Assembly (NCBI GenBank): GCA_027532825.1
Contig: JAPZTL010000009.1
Coordinates: 310,001-374,000 of the forward strand
Reading direction: 5' to 3'
Source: Silanimonas sp021297925
GTDB taxonomy: Bacteria > Pseudomonadota > Gammaproteobacteria > Xanthomonadales > Xanthomonadaceae
Length of the DNA stretch: 64,000 nt
The translations under genes and the position numbers were made by a program. This document shows positions 16,803 to 25,194 of the stretch, in pieces (the stretch's first letter is position 1; each line of letters opens with the position of its first letter). The notes beneath the pieces are model-generated. The model was not told the origin of the DNA, searched no databases, and worked only from the letters and a program-made list of their open reading frames with translations.

Positions 16803-18005
16803 ATGGCGCGCTGGGACTACGAAGTGCTGGCGGCGGACGGCAGCACGCTCACCGGCGTGGTGCAGGCCGCGAGCGAGGCCGAGGCGCTGCGCGAACTGGA
16901 GCGCAAGGGCCTGCTCGCGCTGCGCCTGACCGAGCACCGCACCGCCACGGCGCGCTCCCGCTTCGCCGGCGAGGCACCGCGCGAATCCGAGGTGATCCTC
17001 GCGATGCACGAGGTGGCGACGATGCTGCTCTCCGGCGTGCCGGTGGCCGAGGCCGTGGCGGCGCAGGCGGCCTCCGGCCACCACCCGGGCCTGGTCGCCG
17101 GGTTTTCCGCCATCCGCGACGGCATCGCGCGCGGCCAAGGGTTCAGCGACGCGCTCGCGGCCTCGGGCATCGCCCTGCCCGCCTACGTGCTGCAACTGTG
17201 CCGCGCCGGCGAGATGACCGGGCGCCTCGGCGAATCGCTGCGCGATGGCGTCGCGCAGATGGAGGAGGCCGCCGCGAGCGCGGCGGAACTGCGCAACGCG
17301 CTGGTCTACCCGGTCATCCTCGTGATCGCAGGCATCGCCGCGGTGCTGCTGCTCTTCATCTTCGTGGTGCCGAAGTTCTCGCGCCTGCTGGACCGCGCCG
17401 ACGACCTCCCGCTGCTGGCCTGGGGCGTGCTTTCGCTCGGCCAGTGGGTGAACGATCACCTGATGCTGCTCGGTGCCGCGGGCGTCGGTGCCGTGCTCGG
17501 CCTCGCGACCCTGCTGCGCCGCCCGGGGGTGCGCCTCGCCCTGCTCGACGGCGCCGCGCGCGTGCCCCTGCTGGGCGACTGGCTGGCCGAAGCCGAGATC
17601 GGCCGCTGGGCCAGCGTGCTGGCCGCGCTCGTGGGCCAGCGCGTGCCGGTGCTGACCGCCCTCGAGCTCGCCACCGAAGCCATCCGCTTTCCGCAGCGCC
17701 GACGGCGCATGGCGCAGGTGGCGCGCCGGGTGCGCGACGGCGTGCCACTCTCGGACGCGCTCGAGGACCAGGACGCGCTCACGGCCACCGGCTACAACCT
17801 CGTGCGCGTGGGCGAGCGATCGGGCGAGCTGGCGGCGATGCTGGCCTCGCTGGGCCGCCTCTACGACGAGGCCGGCCGGCGCCGGATGAAGCGCTTCCTC
17901 GCCCTGATCGAGCCCTTGGCGATCCTGCTGATCGGCTCCGTCATCGGTGTCATCATCCTCGCGGTGATCCTCGCGATCACCAGCGCCAACGACCTCGCGG
18001 TCTGA
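16803..18005 (+). CDS. gspF: Type II secretion inner-membrane protein GspF (XpsF)
   Basis: The polytopic platform protein of the T2SS, 400 residues. It has two repeated T2SSF cytoplasmic domains (about 65-190 and 265-390), three membrane helices, and the conserved YPVILVIAGIAAVLLLFIFVVP segment. RVRDGVPLSDALE and NLVRVGERSGELAAML are the usual second-domain motifs. It starts one base after the gspE stop and passes into gspG after 17 bases with GGAG upstream of that start. It couples GspE to pseudopilus assembly. Confidence 0.95.
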   Translation: MARWDYEVLAADGSTLTGVVQAASEAEALRELERKGLLALRLTEHRTATARSRFAGEAPRESEVILAMHEVATMLLSGVPVAEAVAAQAASGHHPGLVAGFSAIRDGIARGQGFSDALAASGIALPAYVLQLCRAGEMTGRLGESLRDGVAQMEEAAASAAELRNALVYPVILVIAGIAAVLLLFIFVVPKFSRLLDRADDLPLLAWGVLSLGQWVNDHLMLLGAAGVGAVLGLATLLRRPGVRLALLDGAARVPLLGDWLAEAEIGRWASVLAALVGQRVPVLTALELATEAIRFPQRRRRMAQVARRVRDGVPLSDALEDQDALTATGYNLVRVGERSGELAAMLASLGRLYDEAGRRRMKRFLALIEPLAILLIGSVIGVIILAVILAITSANDLAV

Positions 18006-18022
18006 TCCACGGAGTTCCTGCA

Positions 18023-18454
18023 ATGCGAAACCGGATGAGCGGCTTCACGCTCCTCGAGATGATCGTCGTCCTCGTGATCATCGGGCTGATCATGGGCCTC
18101 GTCGGCCCGGCCCTGTTCGGACAAGCCGACAAGGCCAAGGTGCAGACGGCCGAGACGCAGGTGAAGATGCTGAAGGGCGCGCTCGAAACGATGCGCCTCG
18201 ACCTCTCGCGCTACCCCACCACCGAGGAAGGCCTCGCGCTGCTGAACTCCGCGCCTTCGGACGGTGCCGCAGCGGGCCGTTGGCGCGGTCCCTACCTCGA
18301 CGAGGCCGTGCCGAACGACCCGTGGGACCGCCCCTACGTCTATCGCGGCGAACGCAGCGCGACGCAGGGCTTCACGCTCTACTCGCTGGGCGCCGACGGG
18401 CAGCACGGCGGCGAGGGGTTGGATGCAGACGTGGGCTACGTGCCGGCGCGCTGA
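18023..18454 (+). CDS. gspG: Major pseudopilin GspG (XpsG)
   Basis: The main subunit of the T2SS pseudopilus, 143 residues. The prepilin peptidase site is SG/FTLLEMIVVLVIIG with glutamate at mature position 5, followed by the long hydrophobic helix. RYPTTEEGLALLNS and the C-terminal DPWDRPYVYR with LGADGQHGGEGLDAD form the conserved calcium-binding region of major pseudopilins. The second ATG, at 18035, would shorten the leader to three residues, so the first is preferred, also because GGAG lies 9 bases upstream. The 3' end overlaps gspH. Confidence 0.95.
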   Translation: MRNRMSGFTLLEMIVVLVIIGLIMGLVGPALFGQADKAKVQTAETQVKMLKGALETMRLDLSRYPTTEEGLALLNSAPSDGAAAGRWRGPYLDEAVPNDPWDRPYVYRGERSATQGFTLYSLGADGQHGGEGLDADVGYVPAR

Positions 18455-18839
18455 GTTGCGAGCGCCCGGCTACACCCTGCTGGAACTGCTGGTCGTCCTC
18501 GCGGTGATGGGGATGGTGTCCGCGATCGTGGCGCCGCCCATCGCCCGCCAGGTCGAGGCGTGGCGGGCGGAGACCGTCTTTCGCGACGCCAGCCGGCAGA
18601 TGGAGCGCCTGCCCGCGGCGGCTCGCCGCGCCGGCCAGCGTTTGGTGATGGACGGCCCGGAGCGCTGGCCGGCCACCCTCGGCCCGTGGCCGGAGGGGTT
18701 GTCGGTCGCCGAACCGATCCTGGTCGAACCCAACGGCTACTGTCGCGGCGGCCGGATCACCGTGTCGGTGCTGGGCCGCACCCGGGAGGCGCGCGTGGCC
18801 GCGCCGTTCTGCCGCGTCGAAGTCGCGGACGCCCCATGA
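18423..18839 (+). CDS. gspH: Minor pseudopilin GspH (XpsH)
   Basis: A minor pseudopilin of the T2SS tip complex. The cleavage site reads APG/YTLLELLVVLAVMG, with tyrosine in place of phenylalanine at mature position 1 and glutamate at position 5. The start is uncertain. The ATG at 18423 has GAGGGG 6 bases upstream and overlaps gspG by 32 bases, giving 138 residues. A TTG at 18456, one base after the gspG stop, would give a compact leader of five residues but has no ribosome binding site. The body is short, with a cysteine in NGYCRGG and one in APFCRVE that may pair. Confidence 0.85.
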   Translation: MQTWATCRRAELRAPGYTLLELLVVLAVMGMVSAIVAPPIARQVEAWRAETVFRDASRQMERLPAAARRAGQRLVMDGPERWPATLGPWPEGLSVAEPILVEPNGYCRGGRITVSVLGRTREARVAAPFCRVEVADAP

Positions 18840-19258
18840 CCGGGCACTCGCGGCAGACCGGCTTTTCCCTGCTCGAGGCGATCGTCGCGATGACGATGTT
18901 CGCCATGGGCGCGGTGGCGCTCTACGCGCTGCAGGCGCAGTCGGTGCGCTCCCTGCAGCGGGTCGCTGAACGCCAGGCCTACGTGGCGGCCGTCGATGCG
19001 GCGCTGCCGCTGGTGGAGGACCTGAACCCGATGCGCGAGCCGAGCGGCACGCGACGGGTGGCCGACCTCGAGGTGCGCTGGACCAGTACGCCGCTGGAGG
19101 ACCCGCGCCCCGGCCGCACGGCAGTGGGCTTGGAGTCCCTGTTCGAGGTCGGCCTCTATGCAGTGGACGTGGAGGTGCGCCGCAACGGCGAGCCGCGCGC
19201 GCGCTTCAACCTGCGCCGTGTCGGTTACCGGCAGGTCCGCCGGGCCGAGGAGCCCTGA
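18836..19258 (+). CDS. gspI: Minor pseudopilin GspI (XpsI)
   Basis: A 140-residue minor pseudopilin. The processing site is TG/FSLLEAIVAMTMFAMGAVALY, with the glutamate at position 5 and the AIVAM pattern typical of GspI. It overlaps the gspH stop by 4 bases (ATGA) and is followed two bases later by gspJ. Together with GspH, GspJ and GspK it should form the tip that nucleates the pseudopilus. Confidence 0.92.
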   Translation: MTGHSRQTGFSLLEAIVAMTMFAMGAVALYALQAQSVRSLQRVAERQAYVAAVDAALPLVEDLNPMREPSGTRRVADLEVRWTSTPLEDPRPGRTAVGLESLFEVGLYAVDVEVRRNGEPRARFNLRRVGYRQVRRAEEP

Positions 19259-19259
19259 G

Positions 19260-19826
19260 GTGCACGAACGGGGCTTCACACTGATGGAAGTGCTGGTGGT
19301 GCTCGTCATCACCGGCCTGCTGGCAGGCCTGCTGTTCACCTCGCTGGACGCGCTGGCCACCGGGGAATCCCGCTTGGCGGCGCGGGCGTCGCGCGAGGGC
19401 GCCACGGCGCTCGCCCTGGCCTGGTGGACCGACTCGGCCGAGAGTGTCGTCGCCGACACGAACGTGCCCTTCGACGGATCGCCGACCGGATTCTCGGCCT
19501 TGGCCATCGACACCCCGGCGGAATCCTCGCGGCAACGCCGCCTGCGCTGGCGCGTGGACGGGCCGTTCGAGGACACGCTGGTGCTCGAGGGCGAGGGGCT
19601 GGCGCCGATGCCGCTGGTGCCGGGCGGCACGGGGCTGCGCTTCGCCTACCTCGACGCCGAAGGCCGCAGCCACGACCGCTGGCCGCCACCGCTGGGCCAG
19701 TTCCCGGTGCTTCCCGAGCGCATCGTGCTGCTGGCCACGCAGCCGGCGCCTTCGGTGCGGGCGATCGCGCGCGTGGCCGGGCCCAAGGACCCACCACGGC
19801 AGGCGCTGTCGAGGGAGTTCGAATGA
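19260..19826 (+). CDS. gspJ: Minor pseudopilin GspJ (XpsJ)
   Basis: A 188-residue minor pseudopilin. The leader is five residues and the site RG/FTLMEVLVVLVITGLLAGLLF is canonical. The start is the GTG at 19260, because it gives the short charged leader and lies one base after the gspI stop; an upstream ATG at 19158 would add an implausible arginine-rich extension inside gspI. GLRFAYLDAEGRSHDRWPP is the conserved late segment of GspJ. Overlaps gspK by 4 bases. Confidence 0.9.
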   Translation: MHERGFTLMEVLVVLVITGLLAGLLFTSLDALATGESRLAARASREGATALALAWWTDSAESVVADTNVPFDGSPTGFSALAIDTPAESSRQRRLRWRVDGPFEDTLVLEGEGLAPMPLVPGGTGLRFAYLDAEGRSHDRWPPPLGQFPVLPERIVLLATQPAPSVRAIARVAGPKDPPRQALSREFE

Positions 19827-20890
19827 GGACGCCCGGCTCGCGCTCGGCACGCGGGTTCGTCCTGCTGGCCGTCCTCGCCGCGCTGGTGGTGATGGCCCTC
19901 ATCGCGACGGCCATCGCCACCCTGGCCGAACGCGCCATCGAGGACGAACGCGCGCTCGAGGCCAGCCTCGACGGCCGGCTGGCGATGCACTCCACCGAGG
20001 CGACGCTGCTCTACCTGCTCGCCAGCCAGCGCATGACGCTGGGCGGTCTGACCGTCGACATGCAGGTGAAACGCACCGAGGACGAGATCGCATCGAACGA
20101 GGTCGCGATGCCAGTCTCGCCCATTGGCAACGAGATCCGCCTCGATGGCCGAAGCTACCGGGGCGTGGGACCGGCCCGCTTCGCCCTGCAGGACGACCGC
20201 GGTCGCCTGAGCCCCGGCTGGGTCGACCCGGCGCTGCGCTCGCGCCTTGTCGCACAGCTGGGCGGCGACCCGATCCGCGCCGAAGACCTCTTCGCGACCC
20301 TGGTCGATTACCAGGACACCGACGACCTGCCGCGACTCAACGGCGCCGAGGCCGAAGAATACCGGGCTGCCGGCTTGCCGCCACCGCCGAACCGGCCACT
20401 GGCCAACCCGCTGGAGCTGCGCGGCGTCCTCGGCTGGCGGGACTTGCTCGCGCCGCTGGACGATGCGGCGCTGATGGAGCGCTTCACGCTGTCGCGGGTG
20501 CCGTCGGTGAACGTCAACACCGCGCCGCCCATCGTGCTCCGCAGCCTGTTCGACGTCGACGAGGCGACGGCCCGGCGGGCCGTGGCCTTCCGGGAGGGCG
20601 CGCCCTTCACCAGCAGCTTCGACGTGTGGCGGAGCATGGGGCTGGTCGTTGGCGAGGACGGGGGCTTCATGGTCTTCCCGGGACAGTCGCTGACGATCGC
20701 CACGTGGGCACCGGGCGCGGGCGCTCGGCGCGTCCGACAGTGGCAGCTCACCCCTTTGGATGACGGGGGAGCCCCTTGGCGGTCAGAATACGGTCTTCGC
20801 CTGCCCGCCCCGCCTCTGGAACCTCGACTTGACGCCCTGGCAGACCCTCCAGCGCCGCTTTTCCGCGACCCGCCTGCTGCGGCGCGCTGA
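19823..20890 (+). CDS. gspK: Minor pseudopilin GspK (XpsK)
   Basis: The large tip pseudopilin, 355 residues. The leader ends RG/FVLLAVLAALVVMAL; as in all GspK proteins the residue at mature position 5 is not glutamate. A large globular part follows with LSPGWVDPALRSRLVAQLG, DLFATLVDYQDTDDLPRLNGAE (calcium-binding loop region) and VPSVNVNTAPPIVLRSLF (helix-hairpin-helix-like SAM domain). The last 44 codons are shared, in another frame, with the start of gspL. That segment (Pro/Ala-rich after GLRLPAP) does not look like a normal GspK end, so the protein may simply run on into the next gene. Confidence 0.92.
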   Translation: MRTPGSRSARGFVLLAVLAALVVMALIATAIATLAERAIEDERALEASLDGRLAMHSTEATLLYLLASQRMTLGGLTVDMQVKRTEDEIASNEVAMPVSPIGNEIRLDGRSYRGVGPARFALQDDRGRLSPGWVDPALRSRLVAQLGGDPIRAEDLFATLVDYQDTDDLPRLNGAEAEEYRAAGLPPPPNRPLANPLELRGVLGWRDLLAPLDDAALMERFTLSRVPSVNVNTAPPIVLRSLFDVDEATARRAVAFREGAPFTSSFDVWRSMGLVVGEDGGFMVFPGQSLTIATWAPGAGARRVRQWQLTPLDDGGAPWRSEYGLRLPAPPLEPRLDALADPPAPLFRDPPAAAR

Positions 20891-21899
20891 GGACGTCGAG
20901 ACCCTGCGCGCGGGCGGCCGGGTCATGGAATGGGTGGTGCCCCGGGCCCAGTGCCTGTTCTTCACCCTCGATGTGGCGAAGGTGCCGGCCAAGCGCCATG
21001 AGAGCTACGCCGCGCTGGCGGTGAAGCGCATGGCCCCGTTCGCGGCACCGGACTGGCACGCCATCACCCGCCGGGGCCAGATGATGGTCTGGGCGTGGCC
21101 GAAGGCCGTCCTCGAAGTCGCCTCCGACGGCGGGCCGACCTGGTCTACGGGCGACCGCGCCATCCCGGAAGCGATCCTCCGCGGCGAACCGGGCGAGGAC
21201 GACGCGCAACTCGTGGCCTGCGACGCGGGTTTCGATGCCCGCCTCTGGCGCCGGGGCCTGCTGGTGGCATCGCAGTGGTTCCCGCAGGTTCCGGATGCCG
21301 CGGCATGGGTGGAATTCCTCCGGGGCGCGGGTGCCGACGCGCACGACGCGGTGCCGATGCCCACGGCGGGCGGCTGGCGCGAGTCGCCTTGGTCGGCCCC
21401 CTCGCGGGCCGCCTTCGCCGTTGACGGCTGGCGGCATTTCGGCCGGTCGGCCGTCCTGCTGGCGGCATCCATTGTGGTGGCCTTTCTGGCCTGGCCGATG
21501 GGCTCGGGCCTCCGGCACGCCGTCGAGGCCACGCTCGTCGAGGGCCGGATCGAAGCCTTGTCCGAACAGCTTTCCAGCGTGCTGGATCGTCGCGACGCCG
21601 CCCTCGGTGCGCTCGACGAAACCCATGCCCTGCTCGCCCTGCGCGCCCGCCAGCCGCAATCACGGCTGCTCGCCGCCCTGGAGCGCGCACTTGGGCCGCA
21701 AGGCATCCATGCCAGGGAATGGGACTTCCAGCGCGGGTCGCGGTTGCGCCTCGTGCTCAGCGCGCCGGGCGCCGACCCACAGGCCCTCGTGACCGCCCTG
21801 ATGTCGACGGGAATGCTCGACGACGTGCGCGTCGAGCCGGGCAATGAGGCCGGCCAGATGGTGGTGCAGGCTGAACTGACCGCCGGAGCGGTCCCATGA
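20760..21899 (+). CDS. gspL: Type II secretion protein GspL (XpsL)
   Basis: The inner-membrane protein that recruits GspE, 379 residues. The N-terminal cytoplasmic part (about 1-225) resembles the actin-like domain of the xanthomonad type (WVVPRAQCLFFTLDVAKVP, SYAALAVKRMAPF). One membrane helix follows at about 235-250 (SAVLLAASIVVAFLAW), and the periplasmic part ends with a ferredoxin-like fold (LRLVLSAPGADPQALVTAL). The ATG at 20760 creates a 131-base overlap with gspK. A start at the ATG at 20925 would remove the overlap but also the segment LWNLDLTPWQTLQRRF, which looks like genuine protein, so the longer form is preferred. Overlaps gspM by 4 bases. Confidence 0.88.
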   Translation: MTGEPLGGQNTVFACPPRLWNLDLTPWQTLQRRFSATRLLRRAEDVETLRAGGRVMEWVVPRAQCLFFTLDVAKVPAKRHESYAALAVKRMAPFAAPDWHAITRRGQMMVWAWPKAVLEVASDGGPTWSTGDRAIPEAILRGEPGEDDAQLVACDAGFDARLWRRGLLVASQWFPQVPDAAAWVEFLRGAGADAHDAVPMPTAGGWRESPWSAPSRAAFAVDGWRHFGRSAVLLAASIVVAFLAWPMGSGLRHAVEATLVEGRIEALSEQLSSVLDRRDAALGALDETHALLALRARQPQSRLLAALERALGPQGIHAREWDFQRGSRLRLVLSAPGADPQALVTALMSTGMLDDVRVEPGNEAGQMVVQAELTAGAVP

Positions 21900-22486
21900 G
21901 CGCCTCCAACGCCACGCTCGCGTCACTGCGCTCCCAGGTGCAGGCCAATCCCCGACTGCAGGCCGGGTTGGTGGTGATCGCCCTGATCCTCGCCTGGTGG
22001 CTGCACGGAGCGGCCACGGCGTGGTCCACCGCACAGTCGGCCCGTCACGCGGATGCCGTGGCGCAGCTCGACCGCATGGAAGCCCTCGTCGGCGAGACCG
22101 CGTGGGCCGCGCGCGCCGACGAGGCCGCCGCGCTGCGCGATGGGCTGGTGGCGGAGATCGAACCGGCGACGACGCTCGGGCTCGCCCAGGCCCATGCGCA
22201 GGCCTCGGCCATGCGCTGGGCGAAGGCCGCAGGTCCGGGGGACCGCCTGCGCCTGCAGGTGCAGGCGGCGGCGGACACGGCAATCCCCGGCGTCCAAGCC
22301 ATACCGCTCTTCCTGTCCGGCGAAGTCTCGCCTCGCGAAGCGCTCGGGCTCCTGCGGGAAATCGAGAGCCAGCGCCATCTCGTGGTGGTCGAGGATTTCC
22401 GCTATTCGCCGGGGCCGCGCGGGGCGTTGAACCTCCGCGTCCGCGCGTTCTACCGCATCGGGTCGGAAACGGAGGGAGCGCCGTGA
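21896..22486 (+). CDS. gspM: Type II secretion protein GspM (XpsM)
   Basis: A 196-residue bitopic inner-membrane protein, partner of GspL. A short cytoplasmic N-terminus and one helix (about 23-40, GLVVIALILAWWLHGAA) are followed by a coiled region and a small periplasmic ferredoxin-like domain (VEDFRYSPGPRGALNLRVRAFY). Sequence similarity in this family is low, so the call rests on topology, size and position between gspL and gspN. It overlaps both neighbours by 4 bases. Confidence 0.82.
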   Translation: MSASNATLASLRSQVQANPRLQAGLVVIALILAWWLHGAATAWSTAQSARHADAVAQLDRMEALVGETAWAARADEAAALRDGLVAEIEPATTLGLAQAHAQASAMRWAKAAGPGDRLRLQVQAAADTAIPGVQAIPLFLSGEVSPREALGLLREIESQRHLVVVEDFRYSPGPRGALNLRVRAFYRIGSETEGAP

Positions 22487-22974
22487 AGCAGGCCTTGGAA
22501 AGCCGCCCCCTCGCCGTGGCTGCGGTGTTCACGCTCGTCGCGCTCGTCGGCGGCGCCCTGTTCGCCGGCGCTCCCGTGAGCGCCGACCGCAGTGGCAGCG
22601 ACGCGGCCTGGCGCCTGCCCGAGGCCACGGCACTGCGCCGATTCGATCCCGCCGACGTGACGACCTTGCGGAGCTCGACCTTCTGGAGCACGGCGGCGAC
22701 CGCTGATGACGGGGGCATCGATGCCCCTGCGGCTGCTTGGACGCTGGCCGGCATCGTCCGCGACGGCGAGCGCTGGCTCGCCCTCGTCGCCACGCCCGGC
22801 AACGCGCTCGACGTGAAGCGCCTTGCCGCCGGCGAGGCGCTGCCGGACGGCCGAAGCATCATCGCCATCGACGCCGCCCGCATGCAGGTCGACGCCGGCG
22901 CTTGCCGAATCGACTACACCCTTTACGCGCCCCGCCCCGCCGGCGGCTGCGCCGATGACACGCAAGGCCCTTGA
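22483..22974 (+). CDS. Type II secretion protein XpsN/GspN-like (functional equivalent of GspC)
   Basis: A 163-residue bitopic protein: one helix near residues 9-27 (PLAVAAVFTLVALVGGALF) and a periplasmic part with WTLAGIVRDGERWLALVATPG, a typical HR-like beta motif of GspC-family clamp proteins. Two cysteines near the C-terminus (GACRIDY and GGCADD) may pair. In Xanthomonas XpsN links the XpsL/M platform to the secretin XpsD and takes the place of GspC, and no other gspC is present here, which fits. The start is the GTG at 22483, overlapping gspM (GTGA) with GGAGGG about 7 bases upstream. Confidence 0.78.
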   Translation: MKQALESRPLAVAAVFTLVALVGGALFAGAPVSADRSGSDAAWRLPEATALRRFDPADVTTLRSSTFWSTAATADDGGIDAPAAAWTLAGIVRDGERWLALVATPGNALDVKRLAAGEALPDGRSIIAIDAARMQVDAGACRIDYTLYAPRPAGGCADDTQGP

Positions 22975-22991
22975 GGCCGCAGGACCACCGA

Positions 22992-25178
22992 ATGATCCGC
23001 CCATCCGTATCGACCACCCTGACCACTGCGACCCTGGTACTGCTCGCCGGCTGCGCCACGCCCGGCCCGGTGCGGGTGCAGGAGCGACTGCAGATCCCCG
23101 AGCGCGTCGATCGCGACCGGGACCAGGCACTGGTCACCGGAACGGCGGATGCCCGCGAGTCGCTGCGCCGGGTCGAGGTTCCGGCACGCCCGAGCGACGG
23201 TCCATCGAGTGCCGGCCTCGTGCAACGCGACGCCCGTCCGCCACTGAAGGCGGGCCCGGTGTCGGCCAGCATCGAATCGCTGGCGCTGCCGGCCTTCATC
23301 AACGAGGCCTTCGGCAACCAGCTCGGCCTCAACTTCCAGATCGACCCCGCGATCAGCGCCAAGACCGACCTCGTGACGCTGCGACTTCCCGGCGCGCAGA
23401 CGGCGGACCAGTACTACGATCTGGTGCAGGAGGTGTTGCGCAGCTACGAAGTGCGGGTGGTCTGGGAGAACGACCTGCTGAAGGTGCAGCCGGCCGCCCC
23501 CGGCGCGACGACCGCGGCACCGACCATCCTCACGGGGCGCGGGACGCCCAGCGTGCCCGACGGGCATCGGCCGCTGTTCCAGCTGGTGGAGATGCAGAAC
23601 GTCGCGAGCGGCAACGTCTCGGGCTGGCTGCGCAGCGCCTTCGACGGCCAGGGCCTGAAGATCGAGGACGACCTCAACCGCAACGCGATCATGCTGATGG
23701 GCAAGCCCTCCGTGGTGGCGCAGGCGGTGGAGGCGATCCGCGTTCTCGACCGGCCGTTCATGCGCGGCCGCTTCTCGGCGCGCCTCGAGCCCGCCTTCGT
23801 CGGTGCGGGTGAGCTCGCCAAGCGCCTCACCGAAGTGATGCAGGCGCAGGGCTACGCGGTGGCCAGCCAGGTGGGGCCGGGCGCCGGCACGCTGGTGCTG
23901 CCGGTGGAATCGAGCAACATCGTGCTGGTCTTCGCGCCCAGCCGCGAGATGCTCGGCTACATCGACGAATGGGCGCGCAGCATCGATGCGCCCGGGGCGT
24001 CGAGCGGCGGCAGCAACAGCCTCTTCTATTACACGATGCGCAACACCAAGGCGCAGGACGTCGCGCAGGTGCTGACCGGATTGAGCGCCGGCGCCGCCAG
24101 CACCCCGGCACCCGCGCCGTCGACCGCGGTGCCCACCGCCGCACCGACCGCCGCGCCAGCCACAGCATCCGCCGTCGCCGGCGCCGCGACGCTGCTGGGC
24201 GGACGGCTCACGGTGGACGAGCCGCGCAACGCGCTGATCTTCCAGGGCGATGCGAACGAGTGGCAGCGTGTGCTGCCGCTGGTCCGCCAGATGGACCAGC
24301 CGGCGCGCCAGGTGATGATCGAGGTCACCATCGCCGAGGTCACCCTCCGCGATGGCGACGCGTTCGGCGTCAACTGGACGGGGACCGACAGCCCCGGCCG
24401 TTTCGACGGCCGCTGGACCTTCGGCACGCCGGGCGGCACGGGGACCGGCACGGGCACGGGGACCTCCCCGGGCAGCGGCACGGGCGCTACCGGCCTGACC
24501 TACCTGCTGAACGTGGGCACGCAGACGAGGGCAAGGCTTTCGGCGCTGGCGCAGAACAACCGGCTGAGCGTGCTCAGCACGCCGCGCCTGATGGTGAAGA
24601 GCGGCGACGAAGCGAACATCGAGATCGGCGACGAGATTCCGACGCTCAGCTCGACCTCCGTCGGCCCCCAGCAGACGGGGGGATCATCGACGACCCTCCA
24701 GAGCATCCAGTACCGCAAGACCGGCATCCTGCTGAACATCAAGCCCACCGTGTATTCGGAGGATCGCGTCGACCTGGAGATCAACCAGGAGGTCAGCGAC
24801 GTGAATCCCGACGCCGCCGTGGAAGGCATTTCCTCACCGGCGATCTTCAACCGCAAGGTCGCGACCAGCCTCACTCTGCGCGACGGCACGTCCCTGCTGC
24901 TCGGTGGACTGATGTCCAACCGCCGTACCAACAGCAACAATGGCGTTCCCGTGCTGAAGGACGTGCCCATCCTCGGCAACGCCTTCAAATCACAGACGGA
25001 GTCGCTCAACCGCACCGAGCTGGTCCTGATCATCACGCCCTACATCGTCGAGAACGACGGTGACGCCGAGGCGGTGACGCGGGCGCTCGGCGACCGGCTC
25101 GAACTGATCGAACTGCCGTCGCTCGGAAATGCCGAACCGCCGGCCCCGACCGATGCGACCGACGCCCCCAATCCCTGA
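22992..25178 (+). CDS. gspD: Type II secretion secretin GspD (XpsD), lipoprotein form
   Basis: The outer-membrane channel of the T2SS, 728 residues. The signal peptide ends in lipobox LAGC (cysteine at about 20), as in XpsD. The N0 domain covers roughly 85-165, N1-N3 follow to about 450, and the secretin core lies at about 430-710 (VMIEVTIAEVTLRDGDAFGVNW, IEIGDEIPTLSSTSV, LLLGGLMSNRRT, VPILGNAFKS). Two low-complexity insertions are notable: an Ala/Pro/Thr linker at about 365-395 and a Gly/Thr run at about 477-495, the latter coded by short tandem repeats. The ATG at 22992 has AGGA 8 bases upstream. It closes the operon; ETF-QO starts 16 bases later. Confidence 0.95.
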   Translation: MIRPSVSTTLTTATLVLLAGCATPGPVRVQERLQIPERVDRDRDQALVTGTADARESLRRVEVPARPSDGPSSAGLVQRDARPPLKAGPVSASIESLALPAFINEAFGNQLGLNFQIDPAISAKTDLVTLRLPGAQTADQYYDLVQEVLRSYEVRVVWENDLLKVQPAAPGATTAAPTILTGRGTPSVPDGHRPLFQLVEMQNVASGNVSGWLRSAFDGQGLKIEDDLNRNAIMLMGKPSVVAQAVEAIRVLDRPFMRGRFSARLEPAFVGAGELAKRLTEVMQAQGYAVASQVGPGAGTLVLPVESSNIVLVFAPSREMLGYIDEWARSIDAPGASSGGSNSLFYYTMRNTKAQDVAQVLTGLSAGAASTPAPAPSTAVPTAAPTAAPATASAVAGAATLLGGRLTVDEPRNALIFQGDANEWQRVLPLVRQMDQPARQVMIEVTIAEVTLRDGDAFGVNWTGTDSPGRFDGRWTFGTPGGTGTGTGTGTSPGSGTGATGLTYLLNVGTQTRARLSALAQNNRLSVLSTPRLMVKSGDEANIEIGDEIPTLSSTSVGPQQTGGSSTTLQSIQYRKTGILLNIKPTVYSEDRVDLEINQEVSDVNPDAAVEGISSPAIFNRKVATSLTLRDGTSLLLGGLMSNRRTNSNNGVPVLKDVPILGNAFKSQTESLNRTELVLIITPYIVENDGDAEAVTRALGDRLELIELPSLGNAEPPAPTDATDAPNP

Positions 25179-25194
25179 TCCGAGGTCGCCACAG

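Noticed and set aside
24100..24180. Ala/Pro/Thr-rich stretch of the secretin as a possible assembly error
   Set aside because: The reading frame continues into well-conserved secretin domains on both sides, so it is a linker, not a frameshift.
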